DNA of 34,146 nt from an uncultured Bacteroidales bacterium (GTDB lineage Bacteria > Bacteroidota > Bacteroidia > Bacteroidales > Porphyromonadaceae). Below, piece after piece: positions 8,346 to 17,300 of the stretch. Every line of letters begins with the position of its first letter. Positions within the stretch are counted from its first letter, which is position 1. The stretch spans positions 1 through 34,146 of the forward strand of contig CAMYPM010000018.1 in assembly GCA_947290775.1 (NCBI GenBank), read 5' to 3'. The translations under genes and the position numbers were made by a program. Under the pieces are notes generated by a model that saw only the letters and a list, made by a program, of their open reading frames with translations, had not been told where the DNA came from and searched no databases.

Positions 8346-9242
8346 CTAAATAGCTTGCTTTGCAGCAATACGCTTCGCGATAATATTGAGAGTAAGCACC
8401 AATACAAGTAAAAAGAGGGAGCTACTCCAAATCATTTCTATCAAATTGGGATCGTTGTAGAACTCCCATATCAGCAGCGGCACAGCCGATGAGGGGGTCA
8501 TGAGATCCCAGTTAATATGATTACTGCCGAGAGCAGTCATCATCAGGGGTGCCGTTTCGCCTATGATACGACTCACGGCAAGCAGAATACCCGTCAGGAG
8601 CCCTCCGGAAGCAGAAGGTAGCAATACTTTAAGTACGGTTGAGCGATAACTTGTGCCCAATGCCAAAGCCGACTCTTTCATTGACTTGGGCAGCCGAAGC
8701 AAGGTCTCTTCGGTTGAGCGTATGATAAGGGGGAGCATCATTATAGCCAGCGATACGGCACCGGCCAAAGCGGAGTAGTTACCCAAAGGGACTACCACCC
8801 ATATATAGACAATGATGCCCAATACAATAGAGGGTGTACCTTGCAAAAGGTCTGTAATAAAACGCACCACCGAGGCTAAGCGTGTACCTCTTTCCTCGGA
8901 GAGATAGATACCGCCCAGCACCCCAATAGGGATAGCGATTAGAGAGGCTACTACAACCATAATAAGGGTACCTACTATACCATTAGCGATACCCCCGGGT
9001 AGGATCACTCGCTCGCCTGCTACACTATCAACTTGCATCTTTGCCATCATGGCATCCACTGCCGTAGGAGAGGGCTCTACAAAGAAGCTCCCATTGATCT
9101 GCCCGACGCCCTTAAATATAATGGTACCCAGAATAAGAAAAAGAGGCAGTACAGAGATCCAAGTTAACGCCACACAGGTAGAGAAGAAGGCTCTATCGCC
9201 TTGCCTACGTGTGGTCTGGTGCTTCAAACGACGGCTACTCAT
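8346..9242 (-). CDS. pstA: Phosphate ABC transporter permease PstA
   Basis: One of two membrane subunits of the high-affinity phosphate importer, 298 residues. It has an N-terminal membrane helix after a basic stretch, a periplasmic loop (about 45-80) and then five more hydrophobic segments. The binding-protein-dependent permease loop that docks on PstB is visible as KESALALGTSYRSTVLKVLLP. The gene begins 14 bases after the pstC stop and ends just before pstB, so the subunits are co-translated. Confidence 0.92.
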   Translation of the reverse strand: MSSRRLKHQTTRRQGDRAFFSTCVALTWISVLPLFLILGTIIFKGVGQINGSFFVEPSPTAVDAMMAKMQVDSVAGERVILPGGIANGIVGTLIMVVVASLIAIPIGVLGGIYLSEERGTRLASVVRFITDLLQGTPSIVLGIIVYIWVVVPLGNYSALAGAVSLAIMMLPLIIRSTEETLLRLPKSMKESALALGTSYRSTVLKVLLPSASGGLLTGILLAVSRIIGETAPLMMTALGSNHINWDLMTPSSAVPLLIWEFYNDPNLIEMIWSSSLFLLVLVLTLNIIAKRIAAKQAI

Positions 9243-9256
9243 ATAGTTTCATTCTG

Positions 9257-10150
9257 CTACTTTTTTTCTCTCAAGACTACTTTGGCAATCGCATTGATGA
9301 TCGCCGTGATGAGGAAAAGCGAGAAGGCGATCCCCATTAAACTACTGAGCTTGAGTCCCTGAGCTTCCCCAAATTGGTTAGCGATCAAGCTGGCCATACT
9401 CTGTCCGGTACTCAATATAGAGTTAGGTATTTGGTCCGTATTTCCTATCAGCATAGTAACTGCCATGGTTTCACCCAAAGCACGTCCTAAAGCAAGGATA
9501 TAGGCGGCGACTATGCCACTTCGTGAGGTAGGCAACACGACGCGCCAAATAACCTCCGTACGCGTACAGCCCAAGCTATAAGCCGCCTCTTTGAGTCCTT
9601 TGGGCGTCATTCGGATGAACTCACTACTCAAGGAGGCTGCATAAGGAATGATCATGATGGCCAATATGAGTGATGAGGTCAGGATACCGTACCCATTGTA
9701 AATTGCTCCATCAACAGCATCTATGAGTGGGCGCAATGTATAGAAGCCCCACAACCCATACACGATAGAGGGGATACCTGCCAATAGATCGGTAAGAGAG
9801 GATATAATGCGCGCTATAGGCCTTCCTTTGAAATACTCACCGGTAAAAAGAGCGACCGGAAGTGAGAAAGGAATACAGAAGAGCAGTGCCAAAAGGGAGG
9901 TTACTACGGTACCGATGATAAACGTCAAAGCCCCGTACTGCTCACTACCTGCTGTCGGGTTCCACTCGGAGGAAACCAGAAACCCCAAAAAGCCAAACTT
10001 GCCAAAGGCCTCACGGCTATTTACCAGTAGCGTAACAATGAGTGCCACAGCTATCACAAGCACCAATACACCCGCTACTTTCAGGGCGCCTCGGAATAGA
10101 TGATCTAAGCGTGCAGAGTTTTGCTTCGCAGTGGAAAGAGTTCGCTCCAT
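9257..10150 (-). CDS. pstC: Phosphate ABC transporter permease PstC
   Basis: The partner membrane subunit of PstA. The ATG at 10150 gives 297 residues, a usual length, with a basic N terminus ahead of the first membrane segment (about 28-45). The open frame reaches back to a GTG at 10276, but the extra 42 residues look nothing like PstC and the ATG is preferred. The PstB docking loop reads LKEAAYSLGCTRTEVIWRVV. A gap of 198 bases separates it from pstS upstream, so a second promoter or a processing site there is possible; I saw no clear promoter in it. Confidence 0.9.
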   Translation of the reverse strand: MERTLSTAKQNSARLDHLFRGALKVAGVLVLVIAVALIVTLLVNSREAFGKFGFLGFLVSSEWNPTAGSEQYGALTFIIGTVVTSLLALLFCIPFSLPVALFTGEYFKGRPIARIISSLTDLLAGIPSIVYGLWGFYTLRPLIDAVDGAIYNGYGILTSSLILAIMIIPYAASLSSEFIRMTPKGLKEAAYSLGCTRTEVIWRVVLPTSRSGIVAAYILALGRALGETMAVTMLIGNTDQIPNSILSTGQSMASLIANQFGEAQGLKLSSLMGIAFSLFLITAIINAIAKVVLREKK

Positions 10151-10348
10151 AGGAAATGGTAGATAAATAGTACTTACCGCATTCTGTCGTAGTAGTGGGA
10201 AAAGTAAGTGTAAGAAGTGCATTCGGGAATAGGGGAGCCACAATGGACGCTTACTCCGGAGTGACACTTCGTACACATACTACTGAGGAATAGAAAAAGT
10301 AAGGTTTTGGTCGTACACGAAAGAATCAATAAGTACTATTGTGCATTG

Positions 10349-11458
10349 CTATTGATCAGCCCTATCTCCGTTGTCTGACTTCTCAATGGGTTTACCATCG
10401 TAAGTAATAGTATGAAGAGCTGCAAGAGCATTTTCTCGCAATTTCGCAGGGATAGGCGCAAAGTGCACATTGATCGTTTCATTCTGTGCCTCATCACTCA
10501 ACACCCAGTGCATAAAGTCCACGGTAGCCTGCGCCCTTTCTAACGTACGCTTGTCGTAGTTCTGCTCTTTGTAGAGAATGAGCCACGTAAGGCAACTAAT
10601 CGGATAAGCTGTAGCTCCCTCGGCATCTGTAATCATTGTCCGGGTATCCGTAGGAAGCTCCCCGGCAGCAGCTGCCGATATAGCTTCTAAAGAGGGAGAT
10701 ACGAAGTTACCTGCTCTATTTTGTATCGCAGCAGTAGGAACACCTAAAGCAAAACTGTACTCGCTACCTATATAACCAATGGCACCATCCGTCTGCTTAA
10801 TCACACCTGCCACACCGGGGTTTCCCTTGGCAGCTAAGCCGACAGGCCACTTAAGCGACTTACCGCTACCCACAGAGGCAGCCCACTCCTCACTTACCTT
10901 GCACAGATAATCGCTAAATACATTCGTTGTACCGCTGCCATCGGCACGGTAAATCGGTGAAATGCTCTTATCGGGAAGTTTAGTTCCTTCATTTACGGCT
11001 GCAATAGCGGGATCATTCCACCGCGTAATTCGCCCTAAGTAAATATCGGCTATTATAGTACCGGTAAGCTTCAAGTCTTTTATTTCGGGCAAATTGTATG
11101 CAACCACAACGGCACCCATACAAGTAGGCACATGTACGATGGGGGGCATTTCTGCCATTTCGTCGTCCGTAAGGAATGCATCCGTAGCAGCAAAATCCAC
11201 CACTTTGTCATTCAAACTACGAATCCCGCCTCCACTACCTAAGGCTCCATAATTGATTTGAACTCCTCTTTGCTCTTGATAATTTTTGAATATTACATTG
11301 TAAAAAGGGAGGGGAAAAGTAGCTCCGGCTGCATCCAATCCCCTTACATTTCCTTTCTTTCCACCGCTACATGAGGTAAAAAAAGCAGCTCCAAATATCA
11401 GTGACGCAGCCAACACAGTAGCTGTCCGACAAAATGCACTGCACTTAATTCCTTTCAT
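10349..11458 (-). CDS. pstS: Phosphate-binding lipoprotein PstS
   Basis: This is the phosphate-binding component of the importer, 369 residues. The signal ends at lipobox FFTSC with Cys30, so in this organism it is a lipoprotein rather than a free periplasmic protein. Phosphate-contact motifs are in their normal order: AAGATFPLP (44-52), GSGGGIRS (74-81), FAATDAF (89-95) and RADGSGTT (171-178). It is first of the cluster and the usual place for PhoB-dependent control; possible repeat boxes upstream are described at 11543-11606. Confidence 0.93.
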   Translation of the reverse strand: MKGIKCSAFCRTATVLAASLIFGAAFFTSCSGGKKGNVRGLDAAGATFPLPFYNVIFKNYQEQRGVQINYGALGSGGGIRSLNDKVVDFAATDAFLTDDEMAEMPPIVHVPTCMGAVVVAYNLPEIKDLKLTGTIIADIYLGRITRWNDPAIAAVNEGTKLPDKSISPIYRADGSGTTNVFSDYLCKVSEEWAASVGSGKSLKWPVGLAAKGNPGVAGVIKQTDGAIGYIGSEYSFALGVPTAAIQNRAGNFVSPSLEAISAAAAGELPTDTRTMITDAEGATAYPISCLTWLILYKEQNYDKRTLERAQATVDFMHWVLSDEAQNETINVHFAPIPAKLRENALAALHTITYDGKPIEKSDNGDRADQ

Positions 11459-11542
11459 ATCTTATTCTTACTTAGTTTGTTATCGCTATTCTTTGCAGCA
11501 ATACCCTTTAGCACACCCGCTTTCCGAGCCCCTTGCGTAGTA

Positions 11543-11606
11543 TTACGATGCAATATTAACACATAGGAATTACCCTCATGTTACGCAAATGTGAAGATAT
11601 GGTTAC
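11543..11606 (-). promoter_or_regulatory. Candidate regulator repeat boxes upstream of pstS
   Basis: On the pstS coding strand GTAA(C/T) occurs at positions opposite TTAC 11603-11606, 11581-11584, 11570-11573 and 11543-11546. The first three lie 22 and 11 bases apart. PhoB-family proteins in other phyla bind direct repeats with an 11-base period, so these are candidate Pho boxes. The Bacteroidetes consensus is not known to me and one position of the series (11592) is empty. Confidence 0.3.
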
Positions 11607-11652
11607 AACACTCCGGAGGGATACTTTTCACCCTGAAAAGGGGCAAAAAAAG

Positions 11653-11740
11653 ATCTGTATCTTTCGTTGAATAGATCAGAACCTTTCAAACAAAACATCT
11701 GTACCTTTTGCAGTAAAGATACCGATCTTTTGCGCAACCC
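11653..11740 (+). repeat. Four-unit 22-bp tandem repeat array
   Basis: Four contiguous 22-base units occupy 11653-11674, 11675-11696, 11697-11718 and 11719-11740. Units begin ATCTGTATCTTTC, ATCAGAACCTTTC, ATCTGTACCTTTT and ATACCGATCTTTT and diverge in their second halves. There are no spacers, so it is not a CRISPR. The same unit, in the same orientation and number, recurs at 30165-30252. It lies between pstS and the tRNA-Arg promoter. Confidence 0.8.
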
Positions 11741-11874
11741 ATTTTTAAGAGGATTATCTAACCCCTCATCCGCTTCTTTGTATGTGCAACATGCTGCAAG
11801 CTTCTTCAACGCAGTGCCTCGACAAGGTCAGCTCATTCTATTTCAAAGACATAAGCGGAAAGAAGAAAAAAGCG

Positions 11875-11882
11875 TACCTTTG
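11875..11882 (+). promoter_or_regulatory. -7 promoter element of tRNA-Arg
   Basis: TACCTTTG matches the Bacteroidetes -7 consensus exactly, 34 bases before the tRNA. No good TTG is seen at the expected upstream distance. Confidence 0.6.
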
Positions 11883-11886
11883 CACC

Positions 11887-11910
11887 CGTAAGGCGCTCTG
11901 CAGCCTTACG
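11887..11910 (+). other. Leader hairpin just before tRNA-Arg
   Basis: CGTAAGGC (11887-11894) pairs perfectly with GCCTTACG (11903-11910) around an eight-base loop. It lies between the promoter element and the mature tRNA, so it would be the 5' leader removed by RNase P. Confidence 0.6.
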
Positions 11911-11915
11911 AAAAT

Positions 11916-11989
11916 GGCTCGGTAGCTTAGCTGAATAGAGCGTCAGATTCCGGTTCTGAAGGTCGTGGGTTTGAATCCCACCCGAGTCA
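11916..11989 (+). tRNA. tRNA-Arg (anticodon CCG)
   Basis: The 74 bases fold as a standard tRNA. The acceptor stem GGCTCGG (11916-11922) pairs with CCGAGTC (11982-11988) with one G-T, and the discriminator is A11989. The D arm is GCTT/GAGC, the anticodon stem TCAGA/TCTGA holds the loop TTCCGGT with anticodon CCG (11950-11952), the variable loop has five bases, and the T stem GTGGG/CCCAC holds loop TTTGAAT. CCA is not encoded. It reads CGG arginine codons. Confidence 0.95.
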
Positions 11990-11997
11990 CTTACTCC

Positions 11998-12012
11998 TAC
12001 GAAGGCTTCGTA
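11998..12012 (+). terminator. Short hairpin after tRNA-Arg
   Basis: TACGAA (11998-12003) and TTCGTA (12007-12012) form a six-base stem with a three-base loop, nine bases after the tRNA, followed by an AT-rich stretch (AATATTTATT). It is a modest terminator candidate or a 3' processing signal. Confidence 0.4.
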
Positions 12013-12069
12013 AATATTTATTCTGCTTTTGGTCGGTCTACAAATACAGTTCGCTGTAGACATAAAGAA

Positions 12070-12111
12070 ACGCTTGATCCGTGCCGCTTATCAGCAGCGC
12101 AAATCAAGCGT
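12070..12111 (-). terminator. Terminator of the C10 protease/lipoprotein pair
   Basis: ACGCTTGAT (12070-12078) and ATCAAGCGT (12103-12111) are a perfect nine-base inverted repeat enclosing a smaller CGCT/AGCG stem. On the minus strand the stem is followed by TTCTTTAT. It lies about 50 bases after the stop of the 12160 gene. A separate hairpin (12036-12061) sits just beyond. Confidence 0.6.
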
Positions 12112-12159
12112 CTCTGTAAAGGATGCTATTTCCTTATAGGCAGACCTTTTGCGAAAGTC

Positions 12160-12900
12160 TTATATAAAGTTTTGTGGCACCTGCAAAGTGGTTTTTTGCC
12201 TTACCACATTTCCGTTGGTAAAACTCACTTCAATGGAGAACTCTACCTCCTCTCCTGCCGCATCAGTGGGAATCTCCGTAAGATAAATATGAAACATTTC
12301 CCCAGGGACCAAAGTACGCTGTAAGCGTTCATTATCATTGGCAAATAGAGTTTTCGATGGGGGATTGTTTCCTCCCCTGTATCTTTTTTTGATATATGTA
12401 TAGTTATCAGTAAAACGGAGTAAGATGATAGAATTCAATTCATCTCCGGCTTTGAAGTGTTCGTTGAGATCTTTATTACACTTGACTGAAAAGGAGGTAA
12501 TAGGATACCAAATACCTGCCTCACGCCAGTAAGGGTCGTTGCTGCGATCATGATAGTGATTATCCCCTATGGAAATAATGTAGGCGATACGCTCCGGATC
12601 GGGGTTTCGAATCAAGATATCCTCCCGGATACCGATATAACTGAAGCCACCGGGGCCGCCGGGTTGTCTCTTTTTTTCACACAATCTGGCATATAAGATA
12701 TATATCGCCTGCTCTACACCGGCACTTTGGGCAACCGACTCGTTATTCTTTAGTGTAGCGGGTTTCATTACAATGGTATCAACACGAACCAGATCTGTCA
12801 AATAATGCTTGTATACAGGTAATTCCGGATGACGTCGGCAGCCAAAAAGCGACAGCACTACCACAACAACCGTCACTACGCATAGGATTATCTTCTTCAT
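12160..12900 (-). CDS. Uncharacterised lipoprotein beside a C10 protease
   Basis: This 246-residue protein begins with a strongly hydrophobic signal (five valines in a row) ending in lipobox LFGC, Cys21. The rest is soluble, with aromatic-rich strands and a Gly/Pro-rich patch near residue 90 (QPGGPGGFSY). I do not recognise the family; small Bacteroidales lipoproteins of this general build exist in number. It starts 30 bases after the C10 protease gene and so is surely co-transcribed with it. In Streptococcus and Bacteroides fragilis C10 proteases are paired with small inhibitor proteins, but this one is larger and shows no visible likeness to the protease propeptide, so an inhibitor role is only a guess. 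Confidence 0.75.
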   Translation of the reverse strand: MKKIILCVVTVVVVVLSLFGCRRHPELPVYKHYLTDLVRVDTIVMKPATLKNNESVAQSAGVEQAIYILYARLCEKKRQPGGPGGFSYIGIREDILIRNPDPERIAYIISIGDNHYHDRSNDPYWREAGIWYPITSFSVKCNKDLNEHFKAGDELNSIILLRFTDNYTYIKKRYRGGNNPPSKTLFANDNERLQRTLVPGEMFHIYLTEIPTDAAGEEVEFSIEVSFTNGNVVRQKTTLQVPQNFI

Positions 12901-12930
12901 AGAAATCTTCTTTTATCGTTTTTTTATCAA

Positions 12931-14235
12931 TTATTTCTCCATGTACCACTCCATGAGTAGCTGTCTACCATCTGGATTTACATAAAAAGCTTTTGCATTT
13001 TTTCTATAATCGCCACCTTTATTTGATGACATAGGATGATAATCAGAGTCGGGGTATGTACCTCTTTCTGAATCAAATATTGTTGAGAAGAAATAGCCAT
13101 TACAATAGGCATTCCACCCCCAATTGCAATGGACTAACCTAGTTATTTCCACATCTTTTTCATAACGTTCAATTTCCCAATCCGACTCTTCACTCCACTT
13201 AACTTTATGTTCTTTGTCTACATGGAATTCGAGGTAGCCGTCAATAACCCAATAGTGCCTATTAAAAAAACTAGCTTCTCCATACATTAATACAGGTCTA
13301 TTATTCTTTCGCAAGTATGACAACAACTCATTTTCTTTATAAGTTCTATAATCAACCTCAAAGTTTATTTTTTCAAGAAACTCTCTAACTCTTTTAGGAA
13401 AAACAGCCGTACCTTCATCTTCTGGAATAATCCAAACACGTGGATTAGAGAAAAATATATACTTACACATCTCTGCGACTTGATGTGCAAGATCTTCTGT
13501 TAGAGAACTCCTCCAACCATTTAGCTCGTAAGAATTACCACTCCACAATTTTGTCCAATCAATGGGTGTTACATTAGCACCTACGGTAACCTTGTTTGGC
13601 ACACGATAATGTGACAAGAATGCTGCTAGCGCTGTATTAGCGCAACCTAAATTTTTATAGTTTACATAGTCATTAAATGGGCTTTTTTGACCATATGGTA
13701 AAGTTGAGGGGCTATACGGATATATCGCCTCGTGCTCAATACGTCTTACTATTCTTATGGGATACTCGACTGGTTCTAAAGGGGGATAAGTGGGGTTATA
13801 TCCACCGCCTCCTATGAGACCAAGTGAATCATTGATAATGATGTTTGTGTTATTCTGAATGGCTATACTGTTATCTAAAACAGTCTTTAAGATTGGAGTG
13901 GCGATAGTATCAGAGCTATTTAGCTTTCCCGAATCTGAGAAACCATATACATGTACTTCCTCAGTAGGATCAACCCCATAAAGCAAGAATCCACCACCAG
14001 CAAAATTTGAAATATACACATCAGACTCTCCTAGCTTCTCAATATCGGATGACCTAAGTGCACTTGATACTTGTCGCTTAGCCAGTTTGCAAAAAACTTC
14101 TAATGCTCGTTGTTCAGCTTCCTTTGTTTCGTTTTGTGGTGTCTCAAAACGTACCTCCTTGTGATTTGCGCATCCAACTAACGCACAGAATGCAAAGAGA
14201 GAAAGCACTTGATAGATGTAATGATTCTTTTTCAT
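12931..14235 (-). CDS. C10-family (streptopain-type) cysteine protease lipoprotein
   Basis: A 434-residue predicted cysteine protease anchored by a lipid (lipobox ALVGC, Cys22). Residues about 40-115 look like the C10 propeptide, with the typical VYISNFAGGGFLLYG core. The catalytic set is complete: oxyanion Gln183 in YGQKSPFN, nucleophile Cys198 in NLGCANTAL, His327 in NRHYWVIDGY, and the Asn371-Trp372 pair in HCNWGWNAYCNGYF. The family includes SpeB, interpain A and B. fragilis Bfp1-4, which degrade host proteins after removal of the propeptide. An active enzyme is expected, at the cell envelope. The gene is far more AT-rich than its neighbours (one sampled line, 13321-13380, is 14 of 60 G+C), suggesting a different origin. 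It is transcribed together with the lipoprotein gene downstream. Confidence 0.9.
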   Translation of the reverse strand: MKKNHYIYQVLSLFAFCALVGCANHKEVRFETPQNETKEAEQRALEVFCKLAKRQVSSALRSSDIEKLGESDVYISNFAGGGFLLYGVDPTEEVHVYGFSDSGKLNSSDTIATPILKTVLDNSIAIQNNTNIIINDSLGLIGGGGYNPTYPPLEPVEYPIRIVRRIEHEAIYPYSPSTLPYGQKSPFNDYVNYKNLGCANTALAAFLSHYRVPNKVTVGANVTPIDWTKLWSGNSYELNGWRSSLTEDLAHQVAEMCKYIFFSNPRVWIIPEDEGTAVFPKRVREFLEKINFEVDYRTYKENELLSYLRKNNRPVLMYGEASFFNRHYWVIDGYLEFHVDKEHKVKWSEESDWEIERYEKDVEITRLVHCNWGWNAYCNGYFFSTIFDSERGTYPDSDYHPMSSNKGGDYRKNAKAFYVNPDGRQLLMEWYMEK

Positions 14236-14264
14236 AAGTTTACTTTGTCATAGTGTTAACATCG

Positions 14265-14272
14265 CAAAGATA
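14265..14272 (-). promoter_or_regulatory. -7 promoter element of the C10 protease gene
   Basis: On the minus strand TATCTTTG (14272-14265) matches TAnnTTTG exactly, 30 bases before the ATG. A poly-T tract lies just upstream; no clear TTG at the usual distance. Confidence 0.5.
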
Positions 14273-14354
14273 AAAAAAACAAAATACATAGCCACATTAG
14301 CAAAGAAATTTTCATCTTGCTAAGTTTTTTCTTTATGAGGATAAAGAAATCCGG

Positions 14355-17300
14355 CTACTGAGTTAGGTTGATGCGAAGGGATATCCCGAAGTTGGTATTG
14401 CGGGTAGGGAAAGAGGCACTACTGACAAGAGGGCGATTGATATTCCAATCGAAGAAAGCACGTAGCGTAAGCATACGGCTAAGCGCATAGTCGGCACTCA
14501 CCTTGAGGCTTTGGGCTATGTTGCCATTGGTAGCCTGCGTAAAGTTGTCCTGTATCTTACGGATTAGCATACTGCTCCGGTTGTAGGAGTAGTCCAAGCG
14601 AAGTGTCATTGCTCCACCGGAGGTAAAGAGCTGCTGCGTTTTAGCCTCACTGCCCTTAGCGGTATTTCCTGCGGAGCGTGCCGGGCGACGACGCTTTTTT
14701 ATCCCCAGCAACTTAGCGATATCGTCTACCTTATAGCTCAAAGAGGCAGTAATTTCATTGGCTGTATTCTCCATTACCTGTACAGCGGTTAGATTGAGCG
14801 TCATGGCTCTGCGGCGATTCCAACGTAAGGAGGTAGTAATGCCGTTAATTAGCGTTATTTCCACACCCAAAAGCGGATTAAAGCCCTCTTGAAAAGTCAC
14901 AGAGGGAATATCATAAGCCATAGCCGGCATCCTCTCAAGATCACCCGAGGCGTTCGGATCATTGGCGTCTACACGACGCACAAAACCCAAGTCGGCATTG
15001 TCGCCATCGAGTGGCATCCACCCCAAGAAAGAGTTATAGCCACCCACCGAATACACAGCCGAATAATTGTGACTCAGAGAAAAGTTGCGGAACAACTTAT
15101 TGATTCCGGGTAATTTGCTCAATCCGGTGTAGTTAATGGTCCAGTTAGGTAAGAGCGCACCCAGGGAGGGGAATGGGGAGAGCGCCACATGCTCAGGATC
15201 AGTTGCTGTATAGGCAGCAAGAAAGGCAGGAATCAGTACATCTGCCCTATTCTCACCTATCATAGGAATATCTTCAGCACCGGCCTGATGATAGGCATCC
15301 ATCACACGATTGCGCACTATCTCTCGGTAAGCGCGCAATTTGTCGAAGTTGGGAGACGCATAGCCATTCTCGCCTTTTGCATTGAAGAAGAAGCTCTTAA
15401 GGCCTATAGTAGACATAGAGAAGCTTCCACCGAAGGTCCGGGGCATACCTGCAAACATATACTGCGTTTCTTCCCGCCGTGTATCGTTACGCAGGGCGGA
15501 GAGCGTAATCCGCAGATCCTTCACCGGCTCAAGGGTTAGACGTATAGAGAGATCCTCGCCTTGTGTATAAGCGGAGGGGGTGACATTATCCTCACGGTAG
15601 GTAAGCCAATTGCGCTCAGCGGCTTTCTCTATCCAATTATGATCTACAAAGCCAAAAGCGAAGTCCAATCCGGGCGACAAGATGCCGTCCTGCGAAGCCT
15701 GTCCTCCGGCAGCCCGTACATCAGGCAAGAACCCCGGAATGTTGAAACCTTGGTTACGTCGGTAGCTGATTTGTAGATCCTTAACCAGCATTAATGAGTA
15801 AACCAAATAATCGGTAAATACAGCGGTGGCCCGACCATCTGCCGTGCGCTTTGTAACATCAGCTACGGAGAGCTTTACAACCGAGGAATCGCGGTTGGTA
15901 ATCTGTATTGTTTGCGCATCCTTTACCCTATACTTAAGTGCAAAGCGCTTCCCCAGGGTATCGGTTGCCATTACGTGGAGTTTCTTACTGTTCAGTCCAT
16001 GTCGGACAATTGTAGCACTATCGGGAGAGAGGGTTACAGTCTGTTCAAAACGTCGGGGTCTCTTGGGAGTCACCGCTTTTCTATCATTTCTATCCGCCTG
16101 CCCTGAGGGATCTCTACGATTGCGATTTCGAGTAGTACTCTGTAGCGTATTACCCACCGCAGAAATACGCTTCTCCACCTCACTCAGATAGGGTATAAGC
16201 TTATAGAGAGCAGAAAAATTGAGCGAGGTACTTCCCTCTAAGCGAAGCTCATTGCGAATAATATTCCCCATTGTAAAACCCTCCGGCAGCATAGCACCTC
16301 GATCCCAATTGTAGGTGCCCGTATAGTTTACATTAGCGGTAACCCAACTCATGTAAGGGATTAGGGAGATAGGAAGCTTCCAATTGAGGGTAGCTTGCTG
16401 GTCGTACTTCATCGGGAGTCCAAGCTCACGAATACTTTGTCGCACCGAATCACGCCAAATAGCCCACGCATCAGGATTCAGATGCCTATTAACCTGCACA
16501 TTGGGTTCTTCAATCCGCGCATTCGTACCGCTCTGGAAAGAGAACTGGATATCGTCCGTCACATTCCAATTAAGTGTAAGCGCACGCGTCCACACAAAGT
16601 CCCGAATAAATGTAGCAGGAAGAGGCTCTGCATCACCTATACCGGGGATAAAGTTACGTACTTGCTGCTCATTATAATTTCGTATAATGGAGCTGGCAAG
16701 GCTTATCTTAGAGGGGAGCCAGTTGATTCGATACTCTTTGAGTGACTTCAATTGCGTATTGTTACTCTTCACCCAGCCAAACGGCTTGAGCGGTGGCACT
16801 ACAGGTTGGTAGTCATAAATAGCGGAGAACTGCCAATCCCGACGTCTGTCGTAGACCAAGTCGGGTGTATTATGATCCGTTTGGTTATAGGCATAGGAGA
16901 AGATAAAGTTGGCAGGGTCGTACGGCATCGGAGTCTTACTCTTGATACCCACTCTCATATTGGAAAGCGACACACTGTGCGAACGGGTCTCCGTAACGGA
17001 GTGACTAAGGAGAGAGTCGCGCTGTTGCTTGGTAGGAGCAGCCTTAAGCGCATCCTTTAGGATTAAGTCTTCATCTAAAGGATTATACTGGGGTGTGATA
17101 CGCTCATCGTTGTAGGCATAATAGAAAGGTATGCTTACAGACGCCTTCTCAGGGAAGAAGCGTCCCAGCTCTAAGCGTGTGGATAGGTTCACTTGACGCA
17201 TATCCTCCAAACGCCGTTGCGAAAGGGTTTGATCCAATGCGCCAAATCCGGCAGTCTGCATGATACCTCGGGCACTGAAGCTCCCCCAATCACTGAGCTG

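Larger units (their letters stand above)
11459..11915. other. Divergent region between pstS and tRNA-Arg
   Basis: No protein gene is supported. From left to right it holds the pstS leader, a set of TTAC/GTAAC elements (11543-11606), a four-unit 22-bp tandem repeat array (11653-11740), the tRNA promoter element (11875-11882) and a leader hairpin (11887-11910). The small open frames across it overlap the repeats and have no recognisable product. Confidence 0.6.

Noticed and set aside
10151..10276. N-terminal extension of PstC
   Set aside because: It would need a GTG start and adds 42 residues unlike PstC; the ATG at 10150 gives the normal length.
11653..11740. CRISPR array
   Set aside because: Repeat units follow each other with no spacers, are only 22 bases long and diverge; no cas genes are in the window.
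14328..14349. Terminator after sprA
   Set aside because: TTTCTTTAT/ATAAAGAAA is a perfect inverted repeat five bases after the stop, but it is all A/T apart from two pairs and no T tract follows on the minus strand.
11990..14354. Attachment-site repeat of the tRNA-Arg 3' end
   Set aside because: I looked for a copy of the T-arm/acceptor end (CCCACCCGAGTCA) at the far side of the AT-rich pair and saw none.
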